Source: Paguma larvata (taxonomy: Eukaryota; Chordata; Mammalia; Carnivora; Viverridae). From it: a stretch of 64,000 bases of DNA. Below are positions 11,791 to 24,534 of the stretch, in pieces. The stretch spans positions 126,626,739 to 126,690,738 of the forward strand of contig CM057825.1 in the NCBI GenBank assembly GCA_030068075.1. Reading direction: 5' to 3'. Under the pieces are notes generated by a model. It saw only the letters and a list, made by a program, of their open reading frames with translations. It was not told where the DNA came from and ran no database searches. Each line of letters begins with the position of its first letter. Positions within the stretch are counted from its first letter, which is position 1. A program made the translations under genes and the position numbers.

Positions 11791-13441
11791 AGACGGACCA
11801 CTACGTTCATCCATTCTTCTCCCAAGTTCAGTGAACATCTTTATGATCATTACTTTCAACTCTTTATCAGGTAATTTATTTATCTCCATCTCATTAAAGT
11901 CTGTTTCTGAGGTTTTTCTCTTGTTCTTCTCTTTGGAACATATTTCCTCTGTCTCCTCATTTGCTTGACTCTCTGTGCTTATTTCTATGTATTAGGTAAA
12001 GCAGCTACCTCTCCCAGTCTTAAAGGAGTGACTGTATAGGAGATGAAAGTTATCATTCAATTTTGCCCTGACTTTTCGTATTTCTTGGATCTCTGTAATT
12101 GTCCAAGTGGCCCGATTTGCTCTTGACAGATCCCAGTTGTGTGCCAGCATCTGTTACTGTTCCAAAAAAGAGAGATCTCAGAGAGCACCTAGTTTTAGGC
12201 TAATTGTAAGCCACATCCTCAAGCAGCAGCTTTTAAAGTATGTGAATATATACAGTCTTGTGGGTCCACAATTGTAAACCTGCTGACTTCCATAACAGGA
12301 GATCTAGGAGTGTCCCCTGGACAACAGTAGCAAATATCGTGATTTTATACCTTTCTGGGAGCTATCAGTGAACTGTGGTAAGACCAAGGAAGATGGTAAT
12401 ATGGCATCTTCCTGCTTATGTTCCCAGGGAACTCCTCTGTAGCCTCTGGATTGGTGGCAAACCTGAAGCCTGCCCCTCAGGCTGAAGCTCCAGGGCAAAA
12501 AAAATAGTCCTTTCCCACCAAGACTGGGGGTGTGTTTGTGCAGTGCCCTGGGGTGATAGCCTGTCAAGCACTATCTCTCCAATTGTTTTAGACTCATGGG
12601 GCCCAAGAATACAATTCTCCCTGGCCACCAAAGCTGGTGCCCAAGGGGCATCTCCTGTGTGGGCTATATGTGCCTGCTGGCTGTGGAAGAACAAGCCATG
12701 GCTGTGGTGCATGGGGGCAGGGTGCTCATACCTGGCTGGTATGGCCAGCTGCAGCTGGGGTGTGCTATGTAGCACACTCCCAATGGAGCTAGTAGGCTGG
12801 GTGTGTGAGGGTTGTAAACATGCTGCCCAGAAGCACTGGCTCCCACAGGGCAGAAGAAGAATCCAAAAACAGTGCCTGCCAGTGTCTCCATTCCTACAGT
12901 GAGTCCGTATAAGTTCCTACCTCTCTGGTAGAAGATTTAAGATGAACAAATGAGTCTCCTTCACTGGCTGGGCAACTTTCAAGTTGTTGTTTTGGGGCTG
13001 AATCCTGGGTGAGTGTGGGCCTATATGTGATCCTGTTAAGAACAGATTTTCTTTTCCTTATAGCCCTATGGTTCTTCAGGAAGTAAGTCCTATTTTTTTC
13101 AAGGCCAGATGCTTTGGAGGCTCATCTTTGCAGTGTAGTTCCCAAGAATTGGGGTACCTGATGTGGGTCACAAACCCTCAGTCCTCGGGGGCAACTTCTG
13201 TATTATGAGATTGTACTGACTGTGGGTCACCACACCTGTAGTAGCGTTTCTTGTGAGACTGTGTCTTTGCCTCTCCTACCTGTTTCCATATATTTTATCC
13301 TTTCATCCTTTATTTTACAGACACTGTTCAGCTATGTTTTAAGTCCTTTTCAGAAGGAATTGTTCCATAAGTAGCTTTGTATTGTTTTCACGGGAGGAGG
13401 TGAGTTCAGGATCCTCCCATGCTGCCATCTTGACCCCAGCT
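11790..13441 (-). mobile_element. L1 5' UTR/start region, minus strand
   Basis: The reverse complement begins at about 13441 with an 'agctggggtcaagatggcag' L1-like 5' end. It ends near 11800 with the 'gcacagagagtcaagcaaat' and 'ctgataaagagttgaaagta' sequences that precede and open ORF1 in older mammalian L1s. The rest of the element is absent downstream. Frames of 87-119 aa within it (12304-12902) are chance frames in GC-rich 5' UTR. Confidence 0.7.
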
Positions 13442-13924
13442 CCTCAGTCCATACTCTAAACCACACGTGAAATAATACCTTTTTAAAACCACTATTTGGG
13501 CAAATAGCAATGACACATTTCTTCTTAACATTTATTCTGAAATGTTATCAAAACCCTAGAGCATGAAAATCACTGAGCTAGAAGTTGGAGTTATAAAGAT
13601 TAATGAGACAAAGTTCTACCCTCAGAGGGGTTGAAACACCCCTAGCAGGGGATGAGATCAAGGAAGGAACAATTTAATGCAATCAGTAAGATCCTAGGTA
13701 AATTGCCACGGAGTTCAGAAGGAAAAGAAAGTCTGTTCAGCTAGAGAATCAGGAAAGTATTCTGCAAGAAGGTAGCACAACATTCACATTCTCACTGCAA
13801 AGAAGCCACTGGGGACTACACTTTTGTTTTCAATGTATTGATTCTGGTTAAAAATATTTTAGAATAATACTTTGGGAAAGAGTCACCAAGAAAAGCAGCC
13901 TCATTACTCTAAAGTTTTCTTTTT

Positions 13925-14050
13925 TATTCAAAAGTATATTTCCCAGTAGGAGATTTCAATATCCCACTTTCAGTCATGGATAGAACAACTAAACAGAAGA
14001 TCAACAAGGAAATAAGAGAGTTGAACAACTCTATAAAACAACTATGGTGA
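13925..14050 (+). mobile_element. L1 ORF2 endonuclease fragment
   Basis: 'gtaggagatttcaatatccc' plus 'aactaaacagaagatcaaca' correspond to the GDFN-TPL ... KQKIN part of the L1 endonuclease, seen also at 596-640 and 20660-20720. A short old fragment. Confidence 0.7.
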
Positions 14051-14054
14051 TTCA

Positions 14055-14390
14055 AAGTGAACAAGACTTTTTAAAATTTTAGAGAGAATGGAGAAGACTT
14101 TTATTTGAGGCCAAATTAAGATAACTGCGCAGGATACACAACCTTCACAAAGAAGAAACTGTGCTGAGAGAGAAACAGTCAGCGTAGGGTTACATATTTT
14201 TCCACATTAAAGCATTACAAATCATCATGACCAATGTAGGAACTTACAGACTTTATCTTATGGCTTACTTATCATACAGTATCTGCAAGACTGTATGACT
14301 TTAATCTTATGGAAACCAGGGAAGTGTTTTTCTTTATGTTTGGAATGCTCCTTTTTCATTAGTTATCTTTATTTTTATTTTTTTAAGCTT
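14055..14390. other. Unassigned intergenic DNA
   Basis: No recognisable gene or repeat; AT-rich toward its right end. Confidence 0.4.
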
Positions 14391-15040
14391 TCAATTTTTT
14401 ATTTTTTAAGATGAAATTCACAACACTTAAAATCCATCATTCTGACCATTTTAAAGTGAAAAATTTAGTGGCTTTTAATATAGTCCTGATGCACAACTAT
14501 CTAATTCTAAAATGTTATCATCCCAAGAAGAAAGCCCATATCTCAATTCCTACCTCCCCCATTCCCTGGAAACCACTAATCTACTTATGTCTCTTGGATT
14601 TTCCTGTTCTGAAGATTTCATATAAATAGAATCATACGATATGTGGACTTTTGCTTCTTCCAGTTAGCACAATGTTTTTGAAGTTCATCCACACATGCAA
14701 CAGTGCTGCATGCCTTTTTATGACTAGACAATATCTCACTGTATGGTTATACCACTTTTATGTATCTGGTCATTGGTTGATGAACATTTGGGTTGTTTCC
14801 ACATTTCAGGAATTATGAATAATGCTAGTATGAACACTTATATAGAAGCTTTTGTGGGAATATATGTTTTCAAATCTCTTGGGCATATGCTAGGAGTGAA
14901 ATTGCTGTGCAATATGGCAACTCCATTTTTAACTTAATGAGAAATATCCAGGATGTTTTCCAAAGTCGCTGTACCATTTTACATCCCCACCAGCAGTGTT
15001 TGAAGGTTCTGATTTCTCCACATCTTTGCCAGTGCTTTTT
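14390..15040 (-). mobile_element. Old L1 3' region, minus strand
   Basis: Reverse-complement L1 ORF2/3' UTR sequence: 'tacctcccccattccctgga', 'ataaatagaatcatacgata', 'tgaacatttgggttgtttcc' and 'ggagtgaaattgctgtgcaa' are typical of the antisense 3' part of mammalian L1. The + strand frames at 14411-14629 and 14743-14937 are antisense reads of it. Confidence 0.8.
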
Positions 15041-15677
15041 TTTTCTTCCAAGATTTTCTTTAAATTCAACTTAATTAACATATAATGTAGTATTGGTTTC
15101 AGGAGTAGAAGTTAGTGATTCGTTGCTTACATATTACACCCAGTTGTCATCACAACAGGTGCTCTCCTTAATGCCCATCATCCATTTAGCCCATCTCCCC
15201 CAACCACCTCCCTTCCAAAAACCCTCAGTTTGTTCTCTGTAGTTAGGAGTCTCTCAGGGTTTACCTCCCTTGCTGTTTTTATTTTATTTTATTTTTCCTT
15301 CCCTTCCCCTGTGTTCATCTCATGTGTTCCTTAAATTCCACATATGAGTGAAATCATATGATATTTGTCTTTATTTGACTCACTTACTTCACTTAGCATA
15401 ATAAACTCTAGTTCCATCCACATCATTGCAAATGGCAAGATTTCATTCTTTTTGCTGTCTGAGTAATATTGCAATCTATCTATCTATCTATATATATACA
15501 CACCACATCTTCTTTAGCCATTCATTGTTCACTGGACATTTGGACTCTTTCCATAATTTGGCTTTTGTAGCTATAATTATCATAGTGCATTTATCCCTTT
15601 AAACTGGTATTTTTGTATTCTTTGGATAAATACCTAGCACTGCAGTTGCTGAGTTATAGGGTAGTTCTATTTTTAAC

Positions 15678-15893
15678 TTCAAAAAAATATTTATTAATTT
15701 AGAGAGAGACAGAGAGGGCATGCATATTAGTGGGGGAGGGGCAGAGAGAGAGGAAGAGAGAGAAAATCCCAAGCAGGATCCATGCTGTCAGCGTGGAACC
15801 CAGTGCAGGGCTCAATCTCATGAACCATGAGATCAAGACTTGAGGTGATATCAAGAGTTGGATGTTTAAATGAATGAGCCACCCAGGTGCCCC
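15678..15893 (-). mobile_element. Carnivore tRNA-derived SINE (SINEC)
   Basis: Reverse orientation: A/T-rich tail on the left, 'gagagagacagagaggg', and the reversed head 'gagccacccaggtgcccc'. Flanked by 'ctatttttaactt' on the left and 'ctattttaactt' on the right. Confidence 0.93.
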
Positions 15894-15904
15894 TATTTTA
15901 ACTT

Positions 15905-16139
15905 TAAAAAAAATTTTTTTTAATGTTTATTTACTTTTGAGAGAGGGAGAGAGACAGACAGACAGACAGAGGTGTGAGGAGGAGGAGGGCAGAGAGAGAG
16001 GGAGACACAGAATCCAAAGCAGGCTCCAGGCTCTGAGCTGTCAGCACAGGGCCCTACGTGGGGCTTGAACCCACAAACCGCGAGATCATGACCTGAGCTG
16101 AAGTCAGACGCTCAACTGACTGAGCCACCCAGGCACCCC
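15905..16139 (-). mobile_element. Carnivore tRNA-derived SINE (SINEC)
   Basis: Same orientation as its left neighbour, only about 12 bp away, ending 'gagccacccaggcacccc'. It is followed by a third 'tattttaactt', so it inserted into the target duplication of the neighbour (or vice versa). Contains a CAGA microsatellite near 15955-15970. Confidence 0.93.
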
Positions 16140-16259
16140 TATTTTAACTTTTTGAGGAAGCTCCACACTGTTTTCAAGAATGGCTGCAGCAGTTTGCATT
16201 CAAAAGCAAGAGGTTCTCCAAACCCTTGCCGACGCCTGTTGTTTCTTGTGTTCTGGGAA

Positions 16260-17005
16260 CCATCAGTTTTGAACATTGACTTTTATATTGTGCTTAAGAT
16301 ATTTCAATGTGAGAAGCAAAAGACAAAGGCAGAAGATGTGACCAAGGCCAAAACTGGTACACAAGATCCTTTTCCAAAACCAATAGGTCTGTAATAGGGT
16401 ATGTAAGCATTGTACAAGACAGACATTGTCATTATCAGTTGCTCCTAGAAGTATTCTAATTCTCCAACCCTGTGAAGACAAGGGAAGCCTCTCCTTGACA
16501 CAATCATAGAACAGCCTGGGACAGGCAGATGTATCCTACATGTGCCAGTCATATAAGAGATCCCAAACATGTGTTAAATTGGATGGAAGAACCACTACAT
16601 AACAGCCAGAAAAAAGAGGAGAGAATTTTTGTGTCCAATGCAAATCGAGGAATCCACAACTGTGGCTATTTTCATGCAAAAGGAAACAACACAGAGGAAG
16701 TTCCCACAACCCTCTTGCATCACACGGTTTCAAAATCAGGCTACATTTCAAATAGCAAGTAATCTGATACTTACTCATATAAATTATTGACTGTTTGAGA
16801 GGAAAAGATAATGGCAACAATGCTCAGTGGGCTCAGTGTCCTGCCCCTCCCATTTCTACCAAAGCTGCCATTTGGTTGCTGGCCCAATGGAGAGGTTACA
16901 GCCTGGAAGGCTAGTATTCAAACAGACCTCATGTGCCTGCCATGATGCTTGAGGAAATGATATCTTTAAAGCTATGACTGAACCCTTTATATTTGGCATT
17001 TTCAG
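16260..17005. other. Intergenic/intronic DNA before ACSM exon 3 relic
   Basis: Two opposed frames at 16529-16820 have no family similarity. Nothing else supported. Confidence 0.4.
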
Positions 17006-17213
17006 GAATCACCTTTGTACCTGGAACCCTTCAGCTAACTGTCAAGGGCATTTTCTATTAATTTCACACATCGAAGACCCAGTGAATTGTAGTCAGTGAG
17101 GCTATGGCCTCACTTGTGGACTCTGTGGTGTCCAACTATGCCCCCTTGAAGACCAAGCTCTTGGTATCAGATAAGAGCTATGATGGGAGGTTAAATTTCA
17201 AGGAGTTGATTCA
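17006..17213 (+). pseudogene. Relic of ACSM coding exon 3
   Basis: Exactly 208 nt, bounded by a good acceptor 'ggcattttcag' and donor 'gattca|gtgagt', the same length and phases as ACSM4 exon 3. The frame reads ITFVPGTLQLTVKGIFY, stop, SK, stop, then IVVSEAMASLVDSV and [11 protein letters not shown] to LNFKEL. About half of the 70 codons match ACSM4 in a gapless hand alignment. The stops are TAA at 17059-17061 and TGA at 17083-17085. The degree of divergence resembles that between ACSM paralogues, so it may descend from a separate family member and not a recent ACSM4 copy. Confidence 0.88.
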
Positions 17214-17740
17214 GTGAGTGGGCGCTAAAAACAAAATCCTTAAATCAAGAAAATGTCTACTTTGGAAGATGGGATGATTTGTGAGAACTGTTAGTGTAAC
17301 TTGGGTAGTGTAAGAGGAGAGAGAGGGAAGTTGGACAGCAATCTCTAGTCCTAAAACCAGAGTACTCCCCAACACGAGGTTTATGAACTGTCTTATTAGT
17401 TCTCCATCTGAGCGGAAGGTCACATCTCTTGATTCATACCTAAGTGTTAGTTCTGGGAGACAGCCCAAAAATAGTTGATTAAATTATTGATGACCAGTAA
17501 GCATCTTAAAAACAAAACAAACACTCATCCTCACCAGCAAATGGGGGAAATACTTATTAGAGCAATGGGATGATGCCACCACGTTCACCTTCAGGTTTAC
17601 CAAATATTGAGTTTTATCATTATAAACGTGGTCTCTAGTTGGAGATCCTGAGCTTGTCTCATCCTTTAAATGCAGCCAGATAAGTACCAAACCATTTTGA
17701 ACATCTAGGAAATAGATCTGACAATTAACACAACAATCTG
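17214..17740. other. Unassigned DNA after ACSM exon 3 relic
   Basis: No further ACSM exon is visible before the L1 to the right. No coding similarity in the frames at 17211-17690. Confidence 0.4.
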
Positions 17741-19429
17741 CATAACCTGAGCCACAGAACTCAGCAGGTACATGATGCAGAGAGGTGAACTGCGGGAGAG
17801 AAAAGCCTTGGAGGGTGGGGAGCTATTTTTGCAGAGAGGATTAAGAAAGGGAAGGGGGGAGAGTGTGGCTTGCTGGAATCGTGCAAGAAAAGCACTCCCC
17901 TGAAATCAGCTGGAGACAAAGAGAGAGGAAGATTGAAAACACTTTCAGGGTACTGAACAAGAAATCTGTTTCCCAAAACAATTGCGGGTAAGAAAGGAGA
18001 GGGTTTCAATACCACCATGATTCTATAAACAGTGGAGCACAGGGTCTGAACGTTCAGAGCTCAGTGCCTGGTGGTCCTCTGGTGAGGAAGCAGGGAAAAT
18101 CCCCATGAGCAGGCAGAGTAGACTGAGGGGTGCCTCAGGAAGATGAGGTTCTCCTGCTTGGAATGCATTTGGTAGAGGCCATACAGCCTCTTCACAGGGA
18201 AAGGTCCCAACAGACCCAGGAGAGAAGCTGCATTTGCTGGTACTCGTATGAAGACACCAGAGTGCCGTGAAACTTGGTGCTGGTTGTGTGTTGTGATTTG
18301 CCACAATCTCTGAACCTCTGCCCCTGTGCCGTCACACAAACATTTTCTGGGGCAAGCTGGCACCCAGTCATTGCTCAGCAAGATGCTCCCCCAAGGAGTC
18401 ATGTGGGTCCAAGCCACAGGGTTCTCTAAAGTTGGGGTTTGAAACACAACACTATCTCAGATAAAACTCTGGAGGGAGGTGCTGCCTGGCAGGTGGACAG
18501 CTTGGACATAGACAAGATAGAGGTGGGGGGAGTGGACAGAGAGCTAAGACAAAGGAGGGATGCTTGATCATGGGTTGGTTAGAGAGCAATGTTCTTGTGC
18601 CAGAGACTAGGAACCTGGGTGAAGCCATTTCCACCTCTCCTGCACACATGCACCACATTGTGTGCATAGGCACCACAGTGATCCACCCCAGTAAGCTAAG
18701 CAGCGCCACTCAGTAGAGAATGGAGCCCTTACAGCAAGTTCCACCCAACCGTGCCCTCCAAACACATCCCCTACAAAACCAGCACAAGTCACTCCACCCA
18801 CATAGTTTATGGACTATAGAAGGCTTCATAGTTCAGTTCTAGGGGAAACTGGAAGTAGTTTTATTCGAGTTTCTTTCTGTTAGCTGATTCGTTTATTTGT
18901 TTATTCTCTTTGCTTCTGTTATTGCTTAAATTTTTTTTCTTTCTTTTATTCCTCATCTTGGATACAGAAAGAAAACATTTTACTTCTTTTTTACTTTATT
19001 TTTTTATTTTAAAAATTTTTTATTCTTTTCCATTTTCTTTATTTCATTTTACTTTATTTTATAATTTTTAATTTAAATTTTTTTTCTTACTTTTTTTTTC
19101 TTCTTTCCCTTTTTTCTCTATTCTATCAAGCTTCTTTCAAAAACAAGACAAAACACACCTAGGTTCTAGCTTCCTTTATTTGATTTTTTGTTTTGTTTTT
19201 AATTTTTTAATTTTTATTTTTTACTTTATTAATATTTTTTCTTCATTAACTTTTTCCTTCCTCCAAAGTGAGAAAATGAAGTAATTCTCCCCAAAAGAAA
19301 GAATAGGAATATGACAGTCAGGAGGTTAATCAACACAGTAATAAGCAAAATATCTGAACTATAATTAAGAACCATGATAATAAGAATACTAGTTGGGGTT
19401 AAGAAAAGCATAGAATCCTTTTCTGCAGA

Positions 19430-20150
19430 GATAAAAGAAATAAAATCTAGTCAGGATGATATTAAAAATGCTATAACCAAGATGCAATCTCAAGTGCATG
19501 CTACGCTGGCAAGGATGAATGAAGCAGAGCAGTGAATTGGTGATTTAGAAGACAAAATTATGGAGGATATGAAGCAAGATAAAAGAGGGAAACAAAGGCA
19601 AATGATCACGATACAAGACTTAAGAGAACTAGGTGACTTATTAAAGGGGAATAATATCTGAATCATAGGAGTCAAAGAAAATGAAGAGAGAGAAAAAAGG
19701 GCAGAAGTTTTATGTGCATGAATTATAACAGAAAACTTTCCTAACCTGGGGAATGACACAGACATCAAAATCCAAGAAGCACAGAGAATTCCCAATAGAT
19801 TCAACAAAAACTGACCATCACTAAGGCATATCATAGTCAAATTCACAAAATACACAGACAAGAAAAGAGTTATGAAAGCAGCAAGGCGGGGAGAAAAAAA
19901 GTCCTTAACCCATAAGGGAAGAAAGATCAGGTTTACTGCAGACCTATCCGCAGAAACTTGGCAGACCAGAAAGGAGTGGAAGAATATATTCAACATGCTG
20001 AATCAGAAAAATATGAAGCCAAGAATTCTTTATCCAGCAAGGCTGTCATTCAAAATAGGAAAGATAAAGAGTTTCCAAGACAAACAAAAACCAAAGGACT
20101 TCATGACCACTAAATCATCCCTGGAAGAAATTTTAAGGGGGACTCTTTGA
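19430..20150 (+). pseudogene. L1 ORF1 relic
   Basis: Encodes the ORF1 C-terminal half in pieces: ITENFPNLG, RHIIVKFTKY, RIRFTADLSAETWQ-like and ILYPARLSFKIG, ending EEILRGTL at 20148. Interrupted by stops such as TGA at about 19534. ORF1 proteins coat the L1 RNA. Confidence 0.85.
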
Positions 20151-20243
20151 ATGGAGAAAGACAAAATAAAACAAAAAAGACCAAAAGCAACAAAGAAAGG
20201 ACCAGAGAACATCACCAGAAACACCAACTCAAAAAGCAACACA

Positions 20244-23200
20244 ATGGCGCTAAAATCTTATCTTTCAGTACTCGCTCTAAATGTCAATGGACTAAATGCT
20301 CCCATCAAAGCATAGGGTATCAGAATGGATAAGAAAATAAGACCCATCTATATGCTGCTTACAAGTGACTCATTTTAGACCTAAAGACACCTGCAGATTG
20401 AAAGTAAGGGGAGGGAGAACCATCTATCATGCTAATGGTCACCAAAAGTAAAAAGAGTCGCCATATTGATTATCAGACAAATGAGATTTAAAAATAAAGA
20501 CTGTAACAAGAGATTAAGAATGGCTTTATATTATAATTAAGGGATCTAATGCAACAAGATTTAACAACTGTAAATATTTATGCCCCCAAGTGGCAAAGCC
20601 AAATATATATGTCAATCACAAACATAAAAAAACTCATTGATAATAATACCATAATTGTAGGGGACTTCAATAACCCACTTACTGAAATGGACAGATCATG
20701 TAAGCAGAAAATCAACAAATAAACAATAGATTTGAATGACACACTGGACTGGATGGACTTAACAGATATATTCAGAACATTTCATCCTAAAGGAGAATAA
20801 TACACATTCTTCTCGAGTGCACACAGAACATTCTCCAGAATAGATCACATATTGGGTCACAAATCAGCCCTCAACAAGTACAAAAAGATTGAGACCATAC
20901 TTTATATATTTTCAGACAATAACGCTAAGAAACTCGAAATCAACCACAAGAAAAAATTTGTAAAGACCATGAATCCTTGGAGATTAAAGAACATCCTACT
21001 ACAGAATGAATGGGCTAACCAAGAAATTACAGAGGAAATTCAAAAATACGTGGAAGCCAAGAAAATGAAAACATGACAGCGCAAAACCTCTGGGAAGTAG
21101 CAAAGGCAGTCACAAGAGGGAAGTAAATAGCAATCCAGCCCATCCTAAAGAAGGAAGAAAGGTCTCAAATACACAACATAACCTTACACCTAAAAGAGCT
21201 GGAAAAAGAATAGTAAATAAGGCCCAAAACCAGTAGAAGGGAAATAACAAAGATTAGAGTAGAAATCAATGATACTGAAATAAAAAAAGTATTAGAACAG
21301 ATAAATTAGACCAGGAGCTGATTGTTTGAAAGAATTAACAAAATAGATAAACCCCTAGCCAGACTGATCAAAAAGAAAAAGGAAAGGACCAAATAAATAA
21401 AATCACGAATGAAAGAGGAGAGAGCACAACCAATACTGCAGAAATACGAACAATAATAAGAGAATATTATGGGCAATTATATGCCAACAAATTGGGCAAT
21501 CTGGAAGAAATGGAAAAATTCCTAAAAATATATAAATTACCAAAACTGAAACAGGAATAAATACGAAATTTGAACAGGCCCAAAATCAGTAAAGAAATTG
21601 AATCATTAATCAAAAATCTCCCAACAAACAGTAGTCCAGGGCTGGATAGCTTTCCAGGGGAACTATACCAAACATTTAAAGCAGAGTTAACACCTATTCT
21701 TTTGAAGCTGTTCCATAAATAGAAATAGAAGGAACACTTCCAAACTCATTCTACAAGTCCAGAATTATCTTGATTCCAAAACCAGACAAAGTCCCCACTA
21801 AAAAGGAGAACTACAGACCAAATTTCCTAATTAACATGGATGCAAAAATTCTCAACAAGATCTAGCAAACTAGATCTAATTAAAATAATTATTCACCAAA
21901 ATCAAGTGGGATTTATTCCTGGGATGCAGGGCTGGTTCAATATACACAAATCAATCAATGTGATACATCACATTAATAATTTAAAAAAGGGCAAGAACCA
22001 CATGATCCTCAATAGATACTGAAAAAGTATTTGACAAAGTACAGCACCCTTTCTTGATTAAAACCCTCAAAAAAAAGTAGGGATAGGGGTGCCTGGGTGG
22101 CTCAGTCAGTTAAGCATCTGATTTCAGCCCAGGTCATGATCTCATGGTCCATGAGTTTAAGCCCCGGGTCGGGCTCTGTGCTGACAGCTCGGAGCCTGGA
22201 GCCTGCTTCACATTCTGTGTCTCCCTCTCTCTCTGCTCCTCCCCTGCTCTCTCGCTCTCGCTCTCTCTCTCAAAAAATAAATAAACATTAAAAAAATGTA
22301 GGGATAGAAGGATCAAACCTCAAGATCATAAAAGCCATATATGAAAGAACCACTACTAATATTGTCCTCAATAGGGAAAAACTGAGAACTTTCCTTGTAA
22401 GTCAGAAACACGACAAGGCTGTCCACTTTCACCACTGTTATTCAACTTAGTGTTGGAAGTCCTGGACTCGGCAATCAGACAACACAAAGAAATATTAGGC
22501 ATCCAAATTAGCAAGGAGGAAGTAAAATTTTCACTCTTTGCAGATGACATGATACTCTATGTGAAAAACCCAAAAGACTTCACCAAAAAATTGCTAGAGT
22601 TAATCCATAAACTCAGGAAATTTTCAGGATACAAAATCAATGTACAGAAATCAGTTGCATTTAATATACCAATAATGAAGCAGAAAGAGAATTCAAGGAA
22701 TCTATCCCATTTACAACTGCACCAAAAACCATAAAACACCTAGGGATAAACCTAACCAAAGAGGTGATAAATCTATACACTGAAAATTATAGAAACCTTA
22801 TAAAGAAATTGAAGACATGAAAAAAATGGAAAAATACTCCATGCTTATGGTTTGGGAGAACAAATATTGTAAAAATGTTGATACTATCCAAAGAAATCTA
22901 CATATTCAATGCAATCCCTGTCAAAATAACACCAGCATTCTTCACAGAGCTAGAACAAACAATTCTAAAATTTGTATGGAGCCAGAAAACACCCCAAATG
23001 GCCAAAGCAATCCTGAAAAGAACACCAAAACTAGAGGCATCACAATGCTGGGCTTCAAGCTGTATTACAAAGCTGTATTCATCAAGACAATATGGTAATG
23101 GCACAAGAACAGACACATAGATCAATGGAACAGAATACAGAACCCACACATGGACCTACAAATGTATGGCCAACTAATCTTTGACAAAGCAGGAAACAAT

Positions 23201-24180
23201 ATCCAATGGAAAAAAAGACAATCTCTTTAGCAAATGGTGGTGGGAAAACTGGACAGTGACATACAGAAGAATGGACCACTTTCTTATGCCATATGCAAAA
23301 ATAAACTCAAAATGGATGAAAGACCTAAATTTAAAACAGGAAGCCATTAAAATCCTAGAGGAGAAAACAAGCAACAACCTCTGTGACCTCAGCCACAGCA
23401 TCTTCTTACTTGACATGTCTCCAGAGGCAAGGGAAACAAAAGCAAAAATAAACTCTTGGGACCTCATCAAGATAAAAAGTCTGCACAGCAAAGGAAAGAA
23501 TCAGCACAACTAAAAGGCAACCAGGGGAATGGGAGAAGGTATTTGCAAATAATATATTGGATAAAGGATTAGTATCCAAAATCTATACAGAATTTATCAA
23601 ACTTGACACTCAAAAAAACAAATAATCCAGTGAAGAAATGGGCAAAAGACTGAATAGACACTTTTCCAAAGAAGACATCCAATGGCTAACAGACACATGA
23701 AAAAATGCTCAACACTACCCATCAGAGAAATACAAATCAAAACCACAATGACATACCATCTCACACGAGTCAGACTGGCTAAAATTAACAACTCAGGCAA
23801 CAACAGATATTGTCGAGGGTATGGTGAAAGGGTAGCCCTATTGCACTGTTGGTGGCAATGCAAACTGGTCCAGCCCCTCTGGAAAACAGTATGGAGTTTC
23901 TTCAAAAACTTAAAAATAGAACTACCCTACAACCCAGCAATTGCGCGACTAGGAATTTATCCAAAAGATACAAAAATGCTGATTCAAAGGGGCACATGCA
24001 CCCGTGTTTACAGCAGTGCTATCAACAATAGCCAAATTATGGAAAGAGCCCAAATGTCCATCAGTTGATGAATGGAATAAGAATATGTGGTATGTGTATA
24101 TATATATGTACAATGGAATACTACTACTCAGCAATGAAAAAGAATGAAATTTTGCCATTTGCCACAATGTAGGTGGAACT
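20244..24180 (+). pseudogene. L1 ORF2 relic
   Basis: Starts at ATG 20244 with ALNVNGLNAPIK (endonuclease motif intact here). [12 protein letters not shown] at about 22536-22571 marks the RT active site, and the C-terminal part is readable in pieces at 23181-23513 and 23682-24068. Numerous stops and frame changes, plus a SINE inside the RT domain. Confidence 0.9.
22087..22299 (+). mobile_element. Carnivore SINE inside L1 ORF2
   Basis: Head 'ggggtgcctgggtggctcag', CT-rich 3' part and A-rich tail. Flanked by duplications 'gtagggatag' (left at about 22077-22086, right at about 22300-22309), so it is younger than the host L1. Confidence 0.95.
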
Positions 24181-24534
24181 GGAGGGTATTGTGCTAAGTA
24201 AAATATGACAGAGAAAAACAGATATCATATCACTTCACTCATACGTGGAATTTGAGAAACTTAACAGATGAACATAGGAGAAGGGAAGGAAAAATAAAAT
24301 AAAAACAGAGATGGAGGTAAACCACAAGAAATACTTACAAATAGAGAACAAACTGAGGGTTAATGGAGGACTAGGCAGGAGGTGGATTAAATGGGCAACA
24401 GGCACTCAGGAGGGCAATTTTTGGGATGAGCATTGGGTGTCCTATGTCAGAGGTGAGCCACTGGATTCCACTCCTAAAGCCAAATGACACTGTATGTTAA
24501 CTAACTTGAGAATAAAAAAAAAAAAACAGAAAGA

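Larger units (their letters stand above)
15045..16260 (-). mobile_element. L1 3' region, minus strand, split by two SINEs
   Basis: 15045-15675 and 16140-16260 belong to one minus-strand L1 ('ttgttctctgtagttaggag', 'cattcattgttcactggaca', then 'gctccacactgttttcaaga'). Two SINEs (15678-15893, 15905-16139) interrupt it at one point. Confidence 0.8.
17750..24525 (+). mobile_element. Old near-full-length L1, plus strand
   Basis: A probable 5' UTR (start uncertain, about 17.75 to 18.84 kb) leads into a very T-rich stretch (18880-19250). Then come ORF1 (about 19270-20150), ORF2 (20244-about 24180) and a 3' UTR ending 'gttaactaacttgagaataa' before an A-run at about 24513-24525. Many stops and shifts show that it is old. 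A SINE at 22087-22299 split it later. Confidence 0.85.

Noticed and set aside
12304..12902. Overlapping 75-119 codon frames on both strands
   Set aside because: They fall in GC-rich L1 5' UTR sequence; no protein similarity and mutually overlapping.
18061..18447. 128-codon minus-strand frame with balanced composition
   Set aside because: Lies in the probable 5' region of the old L1 and shows no recognised family; not supported as a gene.
22087..22299. tRNA-like sequence in SINE heads (here and in the other 17 SINEs)
   Set aside because: The tRNA-derived 5' ends of carnivore SINEs keep promoter-box similarity but no cloverleaf; not tRNA genes.
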